NCBI GenBank assembly: GCA_030142905.1
Contig: JASJOG010000059.1
Location: 229,001 to 293,000, forward strand
DNA: 64,000 nucleotides
Origin: Heliopora coerulea
Taxonomy: Eukaryota > Cnidaria > Anthozoa > Scleralcyonacea > Helioporidae
Reading direction: 5' to 3'
Part shown: in pieces, positions 12,101 to 22,495 of the stretch
How the letters are laid out: each line of letters begins with the position of its first letter
Position numbering within the stretch: position 1 is the stretch's first letter
Notes under the pieces: generated by a model
The model's database searches: none
Told to the model about the DNA's origin: nothing
The model's input: the letters and a program-made list of their open reading frames with translations, nothing else
Translations under genes and position numbers: made by a program

Positions 12101-12150
12101 TTCAAGCTAAATACCAATGACACTTTAATAAAGTCTTTCACTCATTCATT
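9119..12150 (+). mobile_element. CR1/L2-like LINE (nearly 3 kb) inserted in the Polinton integrase
   Basis: A non-LTR retrotransposon with apurinic endonuclease and RT, ending in a CATTCATTC-type tail at about 12130-12150. Its right edge abuts the integrase sequence after codons VRISKYK. On the left it abuts sequence that does not continue the integrase, so the insertion came with loss of the integrase C-terminus or a later deletion. A T-rich stretch with ATTT repeats lies in its 3' UTR (11955-12005). Confidence 0.85.
9155..11860 (+). pseudogene. LINE ORF2: endonuclease and reverse transcriptase
   Basis: The protein would nick target DNA and reverse-transcribe its RNA. Endonuclease motifs in order: GIYRPPK near 9305, GDLNLDKLKPE near 9430, LLDVILTNKP near 9560 and SGHHLIYG near 9630. 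A linker rich in basic helices follows (9742-10122). RT motifs: NKATGWDGIFPKILK near 10373, DMSKAFDSL near 10763, RGCPQGSSFGPLLWN near 10928, YADDHQIYT (motif C) near 11027 and LKILGLTIDNKL near 11250. The C-terminus (ILPHLTYCDTIWHFC, ALRAVFKSKSETY) follows to about 11630. Breaks: stops near 9339, 10120, 10678 and 11479, and frame changes near 9705, 11100 and 11640. The catalytic residues remain but the copy is inactive. Confidence 0.85.
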
Positions 12151-12940
12151 CATGGATTTATATTTTGATATTCTAACCATATCTCCTACCTTAAATTTAG
12201 GTAATGATGACTCAGCATTAACATGACCATATTTGTTAACACCCTTTGGTTTCATTAATATAGTGTTATGCTTAGTATTGCTGTAATTATACACCAGTTG
12301 ATCCAACACATCAATCCATTTATAAGTTCCTTTACTGCAAAAATATCTCCACATAGCAGTTTTAAGTGTTCTGTTAAATCTTTGTACAATAGCTGCCTTC
12401 TTATCCAACTTCGTGGAAAAGTATTTTATTTCATGTTTTTCTAATAATGTTTTTTACACCAGCATTATATGACTCTTTTTCCATCATCAAACTGTGCTAC
12501 TTTAGGATAGCAGCTCAGCTGGTCATCAAAACGGCCTTTAAATTGTTTTAATAGCTCTGTAACTACCTTAATCATATTATTTGTGTCTTTCCTATAAACT
12601 GGTATAACAAATGCATATCTGCTGAGAATCTCAACAGCTGGTAATATCCAATAATATCCTTTATTTTGATTTTTATAAGAACCCATATCTACTAAATCCA
12701 TTTGAATTTGTTCACTAAGGTAATCTACTTATGTCTTTCTAAACTCATGTTTTCTAACAACTGGTTTGTATCTGGTGTATGTGTCTTGTGATTTTAACCA
12801 TCCTTTTACAAGTTTACTATTTACATTTAATCCATCTTCCAATGCCTTTTCATATAACCTCACTGATGAATGATAGCCAGTTTTTGGATTGTAATAAATA
12901 TCTCTCAATCCTTGTTCCAGCTCAGCTGCCAGCTCCATAT
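12145..12940 (-). pseudogene. INT: Polinton retroviral-like integrase, C-terminus missing
   Basis: Inserts Polinton DNA with a 6-bp stagger. Frames at 12729-12938, 12465-12701 and 12142-12408 match Polinton-2's integrase (56514-57619). N-terminal block LRDIYYNPKTGYH, then FRKT; catalytic core with QMDLVDM (first Asp), VAQFDDGK (second Asp) and a third block ending VQRFNRTLK, in which the catalytic Glu of VERFNRTLK has become Gln as read here. A four-residue insertion relative to Polinton-2 between RF and YP coincides with the palindrome at 12511-12521. The chromodomain end is absent: the LINE begins right after VRISKYK. Stops near 12730 and frame changes near 12410-12480. Confidence 0.83.
12511..12521. 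repeat. CAGCNNNGCTG palindrome inside integrase
   Basis: CAGCTCAGCTG. The Polinton-2 integrase has no such sequence and is four residues shorter at this point, which suggests the palindrome arrived as a small insertion. See the finding on this motif. Confidence 0.6.
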
Positions 12941-12943
12941 AAA

Positions 12944-13586
12944 TTACATAATGTATAAATCTAAAAGTACTTTTCCAACATTCTTTGTAACATTAAAATT
13001 GATCTTATTTATACCACCTCTATCTATTTGTACTTTGAATTCAATATTCACATAATGTTGTACACTGCCTTTTAATGCCTGTGTACTTGTTATTGGTAAT
13101 GTCACGGCTAACATCACTTTTCGTTCCATTTGAATTGATATTTTCTGACATATTAACCAGACTACAAGACACTTCTATGTATTCCAAACTATTATTAATG
13201 TTCACTTGTTTTCCACTTACTGTTTTCGTATTAGCATTTATTACCTGGTTTTTATTAAAGCCTAAAATAAGACCTAAATTTTTAAAGTTATTGTATTATC
13301 AGAGGTAATAGAACATGTTCCTTCGTATTTATTTGCTTCTAAAGTTACATTACTCCCATAACTCTCAATCTCCTTTTTAAGCATAATGAATGTCCAATAT
13401 CCTTCTTTAATGGTCTTCTTATTACCATTGTGTAATTTCATTATTATCACTTGTAATGTTGTTATAATTCCAAAAAACAGTGGCTTTTTTAACCATCAAA
13501 CATGGATTTTCATGTACAATTATAAATGATTCATTTAATTCCATTTCCTTTGATTGACCTTCTATAAGTACAGTTAGTCTCTTCAT
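12944..13586 (-). pseudogene. Beta-rich minor capsid (penton)-like candidate
   Basis: The start is ATG at 13584-13586 (MKRLTVLIEGQSKEMEL). Successive frames give KEGYWTFIMLKKEIESYGS, then SLEYIEVSCSLVNMSENIN, and a final open part at 12944-13129 with SVQHYVNIEFKVQIDRGG. The alternation of short hydrophobic strands and the central V-E-C-S-L-V-N pattern recall a beta-sandwich family that I have seen next to cnidarian Polinton genes and that may be the penton; this is memory plus context, not proof. At least two frame changes and one stop near 13430. No counterpart was recognised in Polinton-2. It is divergent from the plus-strand gene starting 28 bases away. Confidence 0.42.
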
Positions 13587-13613
13587 AAATACATAATACA
13601 GTATATTGTATAT
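13587..13613. promoter_or_regulatory. Divergent promoter interval of Polinton-1
   Basis: Only 27 bases separate the start codons of the minus-strand and plus-strand gene blocks. The interval is pure A/T-rich (TACAGTATATTGTATAT), containing TATA-like steps and a short palindrome. The same junction in Polinton-2 is 56493-56513. Confidence 0.45.
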
Positions 13614-14766
13614 ATGGTCAGTGAGAAGATAAAAAATGATGCAATTAAATTGTTCAAAAAAGAGTATCCATATGCTAATCCAGATAATTTTGCTTTTGGA
13701 TACAACTTAGAAAATGATGGAAAAACACTGAAATCTATGGATATTTATTATAAAGTAACACCAAAATACAACACATGGATAAAAATAACAGATCCAAGAT
13801 TTCAGAGATATAAAAAGGAATTATATGGAACAACTAACAGCTTAGCTGCTATATTATACTACAGGAAAATCTATCTGTTAATAAATATCCTAAAATATGG
13901 TTATCAAATGGAACAATACAAAAGTTACCAGAGTCCAAACCAATTGATGACACAGATGGTAACCACATTCCTTAGAAATATCCCAGTTATTATGTTCTTA
14001 ATTACCCAATAAATAACTTCAAAAAATATATGCTAATAATAAGGATTTTTTTATGTCTAAATTACTATTATTACCAGATTTAACAACTTCTTATAGAAAA
14101 GGAACATGGGATGATGGTGAGATTTATAATAAAATTATATTTTCCGTTTGTTGTTCTACTTATTGCTGTGGTATATCAGTACAACATCTAACACCTTCAC
14201 AAGATATACATCCAATTATAACATCCTTAATGCGTTTCCATGTGTACTTTACAATAAGAAGAATACTAAGAAGATTGGATGGAAATGAGAAAATGTTGCA
14301 TATATCCGCGGAATTCTCTGCTGGTGAAATGTATAGAAATGGAGATCATATAAAAAGGAGAATAATCTACAAAGGCAGAGAAAGAAAAATCAAAGAAATG
14401 TTTCCTTGGGAGACTTATGACTCTACAAATAACAGAGGTAGTCCCTGTATAGCTAAATTTGATAAAAAACCACAGTATATTTTTTTTCCACTACAAAAGA
14501 TACATTCCAGTAAAAAGTAATGGATTAACAAAATAGGTATCCAGTATATAAATGAGTCAATAGAACCATTTATACATTCCATTTTAGATAGTCAATCAAT
14601 AACTAAACAATCCGTTTACAGTAACAGAGCAAGTGCATTAGAAATACAAAAAGTGTTCAGAAGAGACGACCAACTTGTGATAAATAAAACAATTATAAGA
14701 AGCATACCTACAGAATATAGAAATACAAAAAAGAAACTAATATCTGTACATTACTTTTCAATTTAA
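13614..14766 (+). pseudogene. Large conserved Polinton virion-protein candidate
   Basis: Homologous to 55165-56492 of Polinton-2. The N-terminus reads LFKKEYPYANPDNFAFGYNL (PYAD in the partner); a middle block reads CGISVQHLTPSQDIHPIITS then MRFHVYFTIRRIL, matching the partner's CGISTQHLFFSQDV and RFHLYFTVRRIM; the C-terminal block YSNRASALEIQKVFRR matches its FGPRASSLETQKVFRQ. Frameshifts lie near 13880 and 14050-14140, and a stop at 14520. It is the first gene of the plus-strand arm. I do not know its function; its size and position in both elements suggest a structural protein. Confidence 0.6.
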
Positions 14767-14777
14767 ATTCAAGTCAT

Positions 14778-15240
14778 ATGAGAATAAATAACCATATGAC
14801 AGGAGGTTATTTTGATTATGATATTGATGTAAACAGTAGTAATATTATAACTGTATTGTCTTCATATGATGGAAGTAATGTTACAAATATTTCTTTTATT
14901 GATTTATATGCTATTAGAATAGTAAAGGGATATATTAAACCATCTGAAATAAGTACAGTTTCCTTTAATATGATATGAAAGTATAATATCAATGTATAAT
15001 ATATGAAAAAGTTGATAAAATATCTGGATATTCATGGAAGTTCTGATGAAGGAATAATTGTATTCTTTTGGATCGATCATGAAACGATCAATTTATAATG
15101 TATTATATATGATAAATTCGATAAAGCATATAGAAATACATAGCAAGATGACAAAAGAGGAAGTCGAAAAACTAATAAATTGGTACTCTTATTACCATAA
15201 GTTAACCAGTTGTTACAAATGAAAATTTAAGAAGTTAAAA
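14778..15240 (+). other. Small fragmentary ORFs, possible attachment-protein remnant
   Basis: Open pieces at 14778-14978 (66 codons, starts MRINNHMTGGYFDYDIDV) and 15003-15098 (31 codons), then a KMTKEEVEKL-like piece near 15150. In Polinton-2 the equivalent place holds a fibre-like protein whose C-terminus has KKMTEKEI; the MTGG and KMTKEE patterns make homology possible but weak. Heavily decayed. Confidence 0.35.
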
Positions 15241-15462
15241 AGAAACAGATTACTGCTCAATATGTCATCTGTTTCTCTGACAGTTACTGGTGAAATATTA
15301 GCCCCTGCGACACATTACACAAGTCTTTCCGTAAGTGGAGTTGGTGTAATAATCCAAGGTTATGTCACAAAAAGTAATATAAATAGAAAAGTGGAAAGCT
15401 GTAAGTTTGCCTATCAGAATTATAAGATACTTATACAGTTGAAAACCCCTTACGAAAATGTT

Positions 15463-15745
15463 CTATAGGATCGTATAGAATATTCTATTGCACTTTTTGT
15501 GTCCTATAGAATATTCTATAGGCCATTTTATTTGACAAAGGATTCTATAGGATGTTCTATGGAACATTCTGTGGAATTTCATGATATTTTATAGTTGTTA
15601 TGGCATATTTTCACATGGTATATGCTTAAATAACATTGCCATGCTTGTCATACATAATGCAATGTTCCATTGGTTTATTTCTGAATAGGATATTCATTAG
15701 AATATTCAATAGAATATACAGTTGATATTCTATTAAATACCATGC
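15463..15745. repeat. Left array of TATAGAATATTCTATA palindromes
   Basis: At least five imperfect copies, for example CCTATAGAATATTCTATAGG at about 15501-15520 and diverged forms around 15463, 15541, 15560 and 15690-15720. Spacing is irregular. The same palindrome fills the right end. Confidence 0.8.
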
Positions 15746-16087
15746 CTCTAGTGAAAAACATATCTATGCAATAATCTCTAGGTAGTTCTCTTTCCTGAAA
15801 GTGTGTTTCTGTCTCAACCAGTTACTACGAATTGTTGAGTATCGATTATTCCGACTTGCACGCTACACGCTTGCACTCTGATGGAAGATCGATGTAAAAT
15901 GCGTTGGCTTCCTCTTTTGGAAATACAGTTTTGAGCCCACGATCAACTGTAACAAATGTGTCAAATCTGAACCGCGTCCTCGGTGTCCACGTGTGGTAAT
16001 ATATCATTTTGTGATCAACGTTTTGCAGTCAAATATTCCCGATATTTTGTGTTTAATACTGATATTTTTACGGCATGTGAATGCGTG

Positions 16088-19000
16088 ATGAAATATGCGT
16101 TATTTGAATTTATTTCGGAAAAATCTTGTGAAGTTGGGGAAACGCGGTGGATTGTTCGCGAAGATCCAGAAAGCTTTCAGAATGACTGTTGGGATAGAAA
16201 AAAAAAGTGATGGTAGCATGCCCGATAGAGTTTGCAAAACTATCAAAGAAAATCGTCAAAGGATCTATTGACCCAGATGCTGTAGCAACAATGACTAGTG
16301 TTGCTAGAATACTAAAATTCAGTAGTAAGTAAACAGATATTCATGTTTTAGTTCAGACTACGTTTACCGTATGTTTGTTGCCAATTGCAAATTGTGTTGA
16401 CTGTTGATGAACCGACTGGGCAATCCCTCTCAACATCAGGGAAAATTGTAACCTTTTATAAATGTTTTGCTGTACTTGCCCATACAATCCTTCAAGAGCT
16501 AACTGCTACTTAATACTCAAAGCTGTATATCGTAAACTTCCGATTTTAAGCCACCCATATATAAGACCTTCCCTTTGTAAGACCATGATATATGACTAAC
16601 GCTCACATGTAAAAGAACTGCTTGTGCAATTACATAACCCCAGGCTAACAATGGGATGTATACGGTTTGGTACTTATGGCTATTTCTGACCTACTGGTGT
16701 GTTTTGGCTGGCTTTCGATGTCAAAATATTTATATGCAAGTTGCTAAGTATGTTTAATGTTTAATGTTTCGATTTGATCTCATGATCTGTACATTGTTCA
16801 GAACCTTGGCCGACTTTTCAACAGCTAATGTTTTTGAATAAAAACATTTTAATATTTACTTTGTTTATGCACTTCTCACTGGAAACCCATGGTTAATCTA
16901 GCATGGTTTCCCTGCATTGCAACGGCTTGTACCCTTGTACCCTATTAGAAAAAGATTCTCTGGTTTTGGACCTATAGCAACTGAATTATAAAAAATTGAT
17001 GTCGCCATTTCTATTAAAACATTGTTTTAAATTATTATTAAAAGTTTTTTGAGAGTTAACAGCTATAATTCAGAATCATGTATGAAACGCATTTAAACTT
17101 TATTTCTTAAGACAACTACGATGATATCCGGCAGCAAATGAACAGATTTATTGAAACTGGGTCAACAACCACTCCGTGTCATGGACGAGGACAGAGAACA
17201 TCCAAAAGAAATGGAAGATATGCTTCCTCAGATGAAGAAGATGGCATGCAAGAGAAGGTAGAAGCTGTCATTTTTCACCTATCAGTTTTGTAATGTATTA
17301 TTAGCAAAGTAAGGGCTTTCTATATGTAGCTCATGTCTAATGCTGGAGTTTAGGAAAGGCCTATATGACACTCAATACTTCATTACATTGTACACAAATC
17401 TTTAAAGTTTTCACTTTGCTATCCAGGCAACAGCACAAACCATATCGAAAAACAATGCATAGTGGGATTTTACTTCCAAGTTGAAACAATGTGCGTTCCA
17501 GATGTAGAAATTGCTTTATAGATCAGCTAAAAAGTCACTTTTGCTATATTTTAGAATCCAAAAAGGCCAAAAAGAGCTTGGCAGCTGTGAAAAGCTTAGC
17601 AGCAGTTGATGCTTTGAAGAGGAAACACAACTTTACCCAAAAAAGGTACATTCTAAAGTAAGATTTTTATTCCACACTTTCTCCTGAATCAATTTTGTGT
17701 TCATAGCAGTTAAGAGTGTTTTCAAACATAATTTATTTTAAGCCTTGGTCAATATGTTACTTGTAAGCAAAAAATTCAACCAACAAAAGTTGAAATTTGT
17801 TACTTTTCAGATTGATGCGTGGAGTGAAGATGGAGTTTATGATAGTGATAACGAGAATGAGGAAATGGTATGTGTTAACATGGAATAGTGGTTGACTTGC
17901 TGAATATAATACAGCACAGTGCATCTAACATGTTCTACAAAACCATTCATTAGTTGCATTGTGTTTTACCATACTCTTCTTTATAGGGTAGCAGTGGCTC
18001 TGAAGAAAGCATTTTGCAAAGAAGAAATCAAGAGTTAGAACAGCAGCTCCTCATTAAAGATAAGGAAATTGCACGATTGCATCGTGCTTTAAGAAATCAA
18101 AAAGGTATTAAGCATAATTGAAATTGAGTATAGAAGATCATAATTCTGCTTTGGTTTGGTTTCCTGTCCTTTAATGGTCCATTATTTGTCTACACAATGT
18201 GCTGTTTGGTTGCGTCACTTTCTTTTTTTTAAAAAGTTGTTCTGGCAAACGTTTTGACATTTCAAGCTGAGACTTTACATGCTCTGTACAAATATGACCT
18301 AAAGGCTGGTTTCCATTGATGATAGCTGTCCTTTGATCGGAGCAGACGGGAAAAATTCTGTGTTGATAAAGTGGTTAGTTTTGCACTAGCAACTTTATTA
18401 CAAAGCAAACTTTCCTGTCTGTTGCAATCCAAGGAAAATTATCTTACGTGAAAACCAGTCTTCAGACCAACTATCAGGAGAAAAAAATGTGGACTCATGA
18501 AACCAAATATTAATTACATTTTAGAGGTCCAATTGCTGCCAGAAATTGTAAGAGATTTAAGATCCCAGGCTGAAGAACTGAAGAAAGGAATCAACAATTG
18601 CTCTCCTGCAGAACGGCCGTCTTCACCATCTGGACAAAGGGCAGCCTCCTTTTCTTCCTCATCAACAAATGAATGTGATGAGTCTGACATGGTAAGTTTA
18701 TTTGGTAATTGTATGTGGATTCACTTTTGCTGAATGATAAGCAATGCTTTTTGAAGTATGTTTGCTTTTTAGGTTTTAATAAAGTTTTGTGACAGTGCTT
18801 AAAGTAGCCAAAATATGTAGCATGACATGGTAATGGTTACTAATTAAAATAATTGACAATTTCATCAATATCAAATGATAATTTAAAAATTTTAATTTAC
18901 AGGTGCTATTTGGTGATAATGTAGAGATAACCAAAGCACAGTATCGCATGATAAAGTCAAAGAGGAACTTAAAGGATTATGTGTATGTTGTGATGGGAAT

Positions 19001-19684
19001 TCTTTGGAACCGTAGTGTTCTCCTGACACATTCGATGACAGGATGACAGTCTAATGCTTTTAAGGACAAAGAGGCAAAGCCACAACTGGATACACAAAAA
19101 GTTCAAAGTGTGTTAGGTAAGTATTGCAGTCCTATCACAATTTTTCTGATAATATTAAGGGGTTTTCTGAATGGGTTCATGGAAAAATCGTTGTTAGGAT
19201 TTATGAGTGGTTCTTTTTAATTATAATTTCAATTGTTCTTTGACTTCTATTGGTACGATAAGTACAACCAACCACAAAGTCTGTTCATATAGGTAGATAC
19301 CGGCCTCAGTTTTCTAAATAAATTATGGTAAAAATGTATAGCCCTGATTCTACAAGAATATGGGTTGTACACCCCTTTCTTTTAAAAACCTTTCATAATT
19401 TTTATCATAACTTCTTATTAACAATTTAACATCATTGTTTTTAAATTTTTGCTTCAACTAACAATCAACTTGTGGTATATGTAATTTTTACCATCTTCCA
19501 GTATTCATTCTGAGACTAAGTATTGTTGTATTTTGGTTTCTATTGTGTAGATTATGGTTCAAAGCAATTTAACTGTACACCAGAAGAGATCAAGAAATTA
19601 ATGATAAACCGTATAAATAATGTGGTCAAGGTAGAGAAAGCGAAAGAAAAATCTTCCAAAAAGACTGATGAGTCACTTACATAA
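16088..19684 (+). pseudogene. BEN-domain protein, eight exons, decayed
   Basis: BEN domains bind DNA and recruit chromatin factors. Exons by GT-AG signals: 16088-16324, 17112-17257, 17555-17645, 17811-17867, 17987-18104, 18525-18691, 18903-19116, 19551-19684. Exon 1 encodes an N-terminal module (MKYALFEF, ETRWIVRED). Exon 5 is a coiled coil (NQELEQQLLIKDKEIARLHR). Exon 6 is Ser-rich. Exons 7-8 form the BEN domain: VLFGDNVEITKAQYRMIKSK, then LDTQKVQSVL and FNCTPEEIKKLMINRINNVV. Breaks: one-base shortage in the A-run at about 16198-16206, an in-frame TGA at 19044 inside the BEN domain, and an exon 2/3 phase clash. It is the only identified gene of its transposon and has introns, unlike the Polinton genes. 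Confidence 0.78.
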
Positions 19685-19849
19685 CGTTGAAAAACATGTA
19701 CTCACAACAATAATATCTACATTTGTAATAGTTTTTTAAAATATTTTTATGAACTTGAAATTAACCTGTAAAATATATTGAAGAATTAGCTTTTTTAATT
19801 ATTTAACAAATTATCATGTCCAAATTGTTAAATATATATAATTACTGTA

Positions 19850-19985
19850 TTCTATAGAATATTCTGTTAAAATGTTCTATGGAATATTCTATTAAAATGT
19901 TCTATAGAATAGGTTCCAAAATCCTTTCAAATATCCTATAGAATATTCTGTAGAATTTTTGTATAGAATATTCTATAGAATATTT
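19850..19985. repeat. Right array of TATAGAATATTCTATA palindromes
   Basis: Six or more closely packed copies, e.g. TTCTATAGAATATTCTGTTA at 19851-19870 and TATAGAATATTCTATAGAAT just before the right terminus. Interleaved AAAATGTTCTAT units also recur. Confidence 0.85.
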
Positions 19986-20306
19986 TCGTAAGGGACATAC
20001 TTATGTGGAATTTCTTAGGATGAAAAACTATTTATATCTGATACAAAAGTACTGAATGACATAATGACAGATCTTTGTCCACCTATTAATGGTATGTCTG
20101 ATAGATATGACAAGATCTACTATCAAAAGAATTAAATGAATCTGAAATCACACTGTATATGTATATTTATTATATAAAACCTTATATACAATTTATTACT
20201 CCACTTTATAGAAAAAATATTACACTAGAGTATGATTATATATATCTAAAAACCATGAATAGCTATTCAAGGATTTCAACTGTTCTTAACAATTTCAACA
20301 CTTCTA

Positions 20307-20920
20307 ATGACACACTTTAAATATGAGGTAATATGTATGGAATCATTTAGAGATGATAACTTAAGATTTTATATCATTGTATTTAGATTCAAAGGTGAAA
20401 TATGGATTCGTGCTAAAGATATCTGTTTTTCTCTTAGTTATAAAGACTATAAAAGAGCTGTACAAAAACATGTAAATAGAGAAGATAAGAAAAGGCCAAA
20501 ATTACAGGATTAGAGGTACAGATGCTTTTTTCTTTATAAATCTGGTGTTTATTCATTGGTTAATAAGTCTAGGAAAACAAAGGTAAAATACCAATTTATT
20601 GAATGGTTAGAAGATAAGGTTTATAATTTAAATAATAAGAAATCCAACTTATCTATAAAAAAGATCATGAAGCACCACATAAGTTTAAAACAAATCCATA
20701 TAAATCCAGAAATTACAAGAGAAACACAGAAGACGAACTGTCTGAGGAAGATGAAAAAATCATTGAAGAAGCAACTAAAGAAGCACTGGAAGATGCAGAA
20801 ATTGGTTATTATGGATTATCTGATTATCTTAAAGAGGATGACAGCTTAGCTGCTAAACACTATAATAAGGTCTTTACAAAGTATTATTATGAGATCTATT
20901 ATCATCAAGTAGATAACTGA
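20307..20920 (+). pseudogene. BRO-N domain protein with acidic tail
   Basis: BRO-N domains are DNA-binding modules common in large DNA viruses and phages. The first open part (20307-20511) shows the domain core: FRFKGEIWIRAKDICFSLSY and AVQKHVNREDKK. After a stop the domain continues in another frame with SGVYSLVNKSRK and FIEWLEDKV near 20540-20620. A further frame change leads to a strongly acidic tail (DELSEEDEKIIEEATKEALE) ending near 20920. The likely start is ATG 20307 or 20337. Two frameshifts. A second BRO-N protein lies at 21661. Confidence 0.68.
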
Positions 20921-21015
20921 CAGATCTATTGATAGATAACTGATAGATCCATCTACAGATAACTAATAGATAACTGACAGTCCATCTGATAGATAACTGA
21001 TACTAAACTGGTAGA
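20895..21015. repeat. Tandem GATAGATAACTGA repeats
   Basis: Six or so imperfect copies of TAGATAACTGA/GATAGATAACT between two plus-strand genes. Unknown role; could be replication slippage or a regulatory array. Confidence 0.75.
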
Positions 21016-21038
21016 TAAAATATAAGATATATTATAAA

Positions 21039-21368
21039 ATGAGTGAAGAAACACCTAAAATAACCACTATTTTAAAAGAGAAAGCTCCTTAAACAGTTGA
21101 AGCAAGAAAACGTTTGGCACAACTTAATAAAGAAAGAAAACTTCATAAAGAACAACAAATAGAGATAGATGAGAATAAAAGTAATAGCAGCTCAGCTGTT
21201 AATTATAGTCTAATATTAAATGTTATAGGAGTTACAGCAGCAGTTGTAAGTCTGTATTATGTAAGGAAAGAATGTAATAAGAAAGTAATTTCTAATGATA
21301 AACCACAGGTAGCAAAAGAAGAAAAACCTCCTTCTCCAGCATCTCCGCTGTTGGATTCATTGGAATAA
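21039..21368 (+). pseudogene. Polinton single-pass membrane protein
   Basis: About 109 codons from MSEETPKITT with one in-frame TAA near 21090. Layout: basic helical N-terminal half (EARKRLAQLNKERKLHKEQQ), one hydrophobic segment (LILNVIGVTAAVVSLYYV) and a Pro/Lys-rich tail. Its counterpart at 53541-54017 has the same MSE..KITT start, KRLAKISREAKERKR helix and a hydrophobic segment. Probably a virion or host-membrane protein; function unknown. The palindrome at 21188-21198 lies just before the membrane segment. Confidence 0.62.
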
Positions 21369-21395
21369 ATTTTTATATTAATCTATATTACATAG

Positions 21396-21587
21396 AGAGA
21401 ATATTACAGTGTATTTGAAAGTATAAATAGAAATTGTACTACTATACATGAAACAATAGGTGAAATTTGTGACAGCTCAGCTGTTATAGACATAGAAGAT
21501 TCCATAGTTGAACTTATAGAAATGACGGAACGTTTTTTGAAGGAATTTGACATTAAAGATCTTAACATGGTAAAAAAAGAAGTGTAA
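21396..21587 (+). CDS. Small acidic ORF, no clear start
   Basis: An open plus-strand frame of about 63 codons without a 5' ATG, encoding INRNCTTIHETIGEICDSSA followed by an acidic segment with SIVELIEMTERFLKEFD. The composition looks coding and it lies between two conserved genes. It contains the palindrome at 21473-21483. No family recognised; start codon probably lost. Confidence 0.4.
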   Translation, partial: REYYSVFESINRNCTTIHETIGEICDSSAVIDIEDSIVELIEMTERFLKEFDIKDLNMVKKEV

Positions 21588-21660
21588 AGTAGTGTCACTT
21601 TTGTTTGATATTGTGAAAGACACCATTGTAATGAATTTCAAAGAGGCTTAAAGAAATATT

Positions 21661-22477
21661 ATGTATAGATATTATATGGAGTTGAAAGAATACAATAATA
21701 TAGAATTGAATTTCACTATAAATGCTTATATTGATAAGTCTGGAAATCCCTGGTTTAAAGGTAAAGAAATTGCTACTTTATTTGGTTACGAAGATGCTGA
21801 TGATGCTATAAGAAAACATGTGGATGAAGGCGACAAGAAAACCTTACCCGGTAAAACACCGGGTCAGGTCAATTGGTGCACTTTTTTTGAACGGAAGTGG
21901 GTTGTATTCATTAATATTAAGATCCAAATTAGATTCAGTCAAGAATTTCCAAAGATGGGTAAGAAAAGATGTATTACCTTCCATTAGAAAAAGCGGATTC
22001 TATAGCTTATCTGCTAATCCTTATAATAATGTATTTAAAATAGAAGATGAGTATGATTTGCATACTAAAGTTACTCATTATATAAGACGTTTTTATCCTA
22101 ATGCACTTATTGCTGGTTTGGGAGAATTACAAGATACTGTTAGTAAGAGAATAAAATCATATAAGAAAGGATATCAAAAAGGACAACCTGATATTATTAT
22201 TACTAACTTACATAAGTATTATAATGGATTTTGTATTGAATTTAAAACATCTCAAAATAATGGAAAATTGACAGATTCACAGAAGAAATTACCGGAGAAA
22301 TATGAGAAGAATAATTATAAATGTTTAGTTTCCAGTGATTATGATCTTATTATAACGGAAATTATACGATATATGTGTGATACACGTATAAAATGTCCAT
22401 ACTGTAGAAATAAGAAGTTTAGAAATAATCACACTTTAGATAACCATAAAATTAATTTCCATAGAATTAAAATATAA
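21661..22477 (+). pseudogene. BRO-N / PD-(D/E)XK (VRR-NUC-like) nuclease / zinc finger fusion
   Basis: Three modules in order. BRO-N: INAYIDKSGNPWFKGKEIAT, then AIRKHVDEGDKK, continuing after a +1/-1 shift near 21885 with FQRWVRKDVLPSIRKSG. Nuclease: the core GQPDIIITNL, 13 residues later GFCIEFKTSQNNGKLTDSQ, i.e. the PD...(D/E)XK arrangement with Q in the following helix, typical of VRR-NUC enzymes that cut structured DNA. C-terminal C2H2 finger: IKCPYCRNKKF then HTLDNHKINFH. About 270 residues. Apart from one frameshift the whole nuclease and finger are open, making this one of the better preserved genes of Polinton-1. Likely role: resolving or processing replicating Polinton DNA (inference). 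Confidence 0.78.
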
Positions 22478-22495
22478 ACTATTATATATAATTAA

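Larger units (their letters stand above)
15435..19996 (+). mobile_element. 4.56-kb DNA element carrying a BEN-domain gene
   Basis: Bounded by ATACTTAT at 15427-15434 and 19997-20004, an apparent 8-bp target duplication. Near the ends are inverted sequences CCCTTACGAAAAT (left, about 15446) and its complement ATTTTCGTAAGGG (right, about 19982-19994); the left end has about 10 extra bases outside this. Both ends carry arrays of TATAGAATATTCTATA-like palindromes. The interior holds an eight-exon BEN-domain gene and no transposase I can recognise. Termini, 8-bp duplication and subterminal repeats are like hAT or KDZ transposons, but the class is not settled. Confidence 0.62.
15262..20312 (+). pseudogene. 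Polinton ORF of unknown function split by the BEN element
   Basis: The first part (15262-15434) starts MSSVSLTVTGEILAP and is open up to the insertion. After the insertion, 20005-20312 carries coding-like sequence in two frames, including SDTKVLNDIMTDLCPPINGM and KNITLEYDYIYLKTMNSYSR, ending at a stop before the BRO-N gene. That the two parts belong to one gene is inferred from the target duplication and the lack of a start after the insertion. No family recognised. Confidence 0.4.

Noticed and set aside
15435..15445. Placing the BEN element ends at CCCTTACG on both sides
   Set aside because: That placement gives no target duplication; the 8-bp ATACTTAT pair lies slightly outside, so those limits were used, though the left end then has extra bases.
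16088..19684. A single-copy host gene in the middle of Polinton-1
   Set aside because: The BEN gene is enclosed by inverted ends, palindrome arrays and an apparent 8-bp duplication, and it interrupts Polinton coding sequence, so it arrived on an element.
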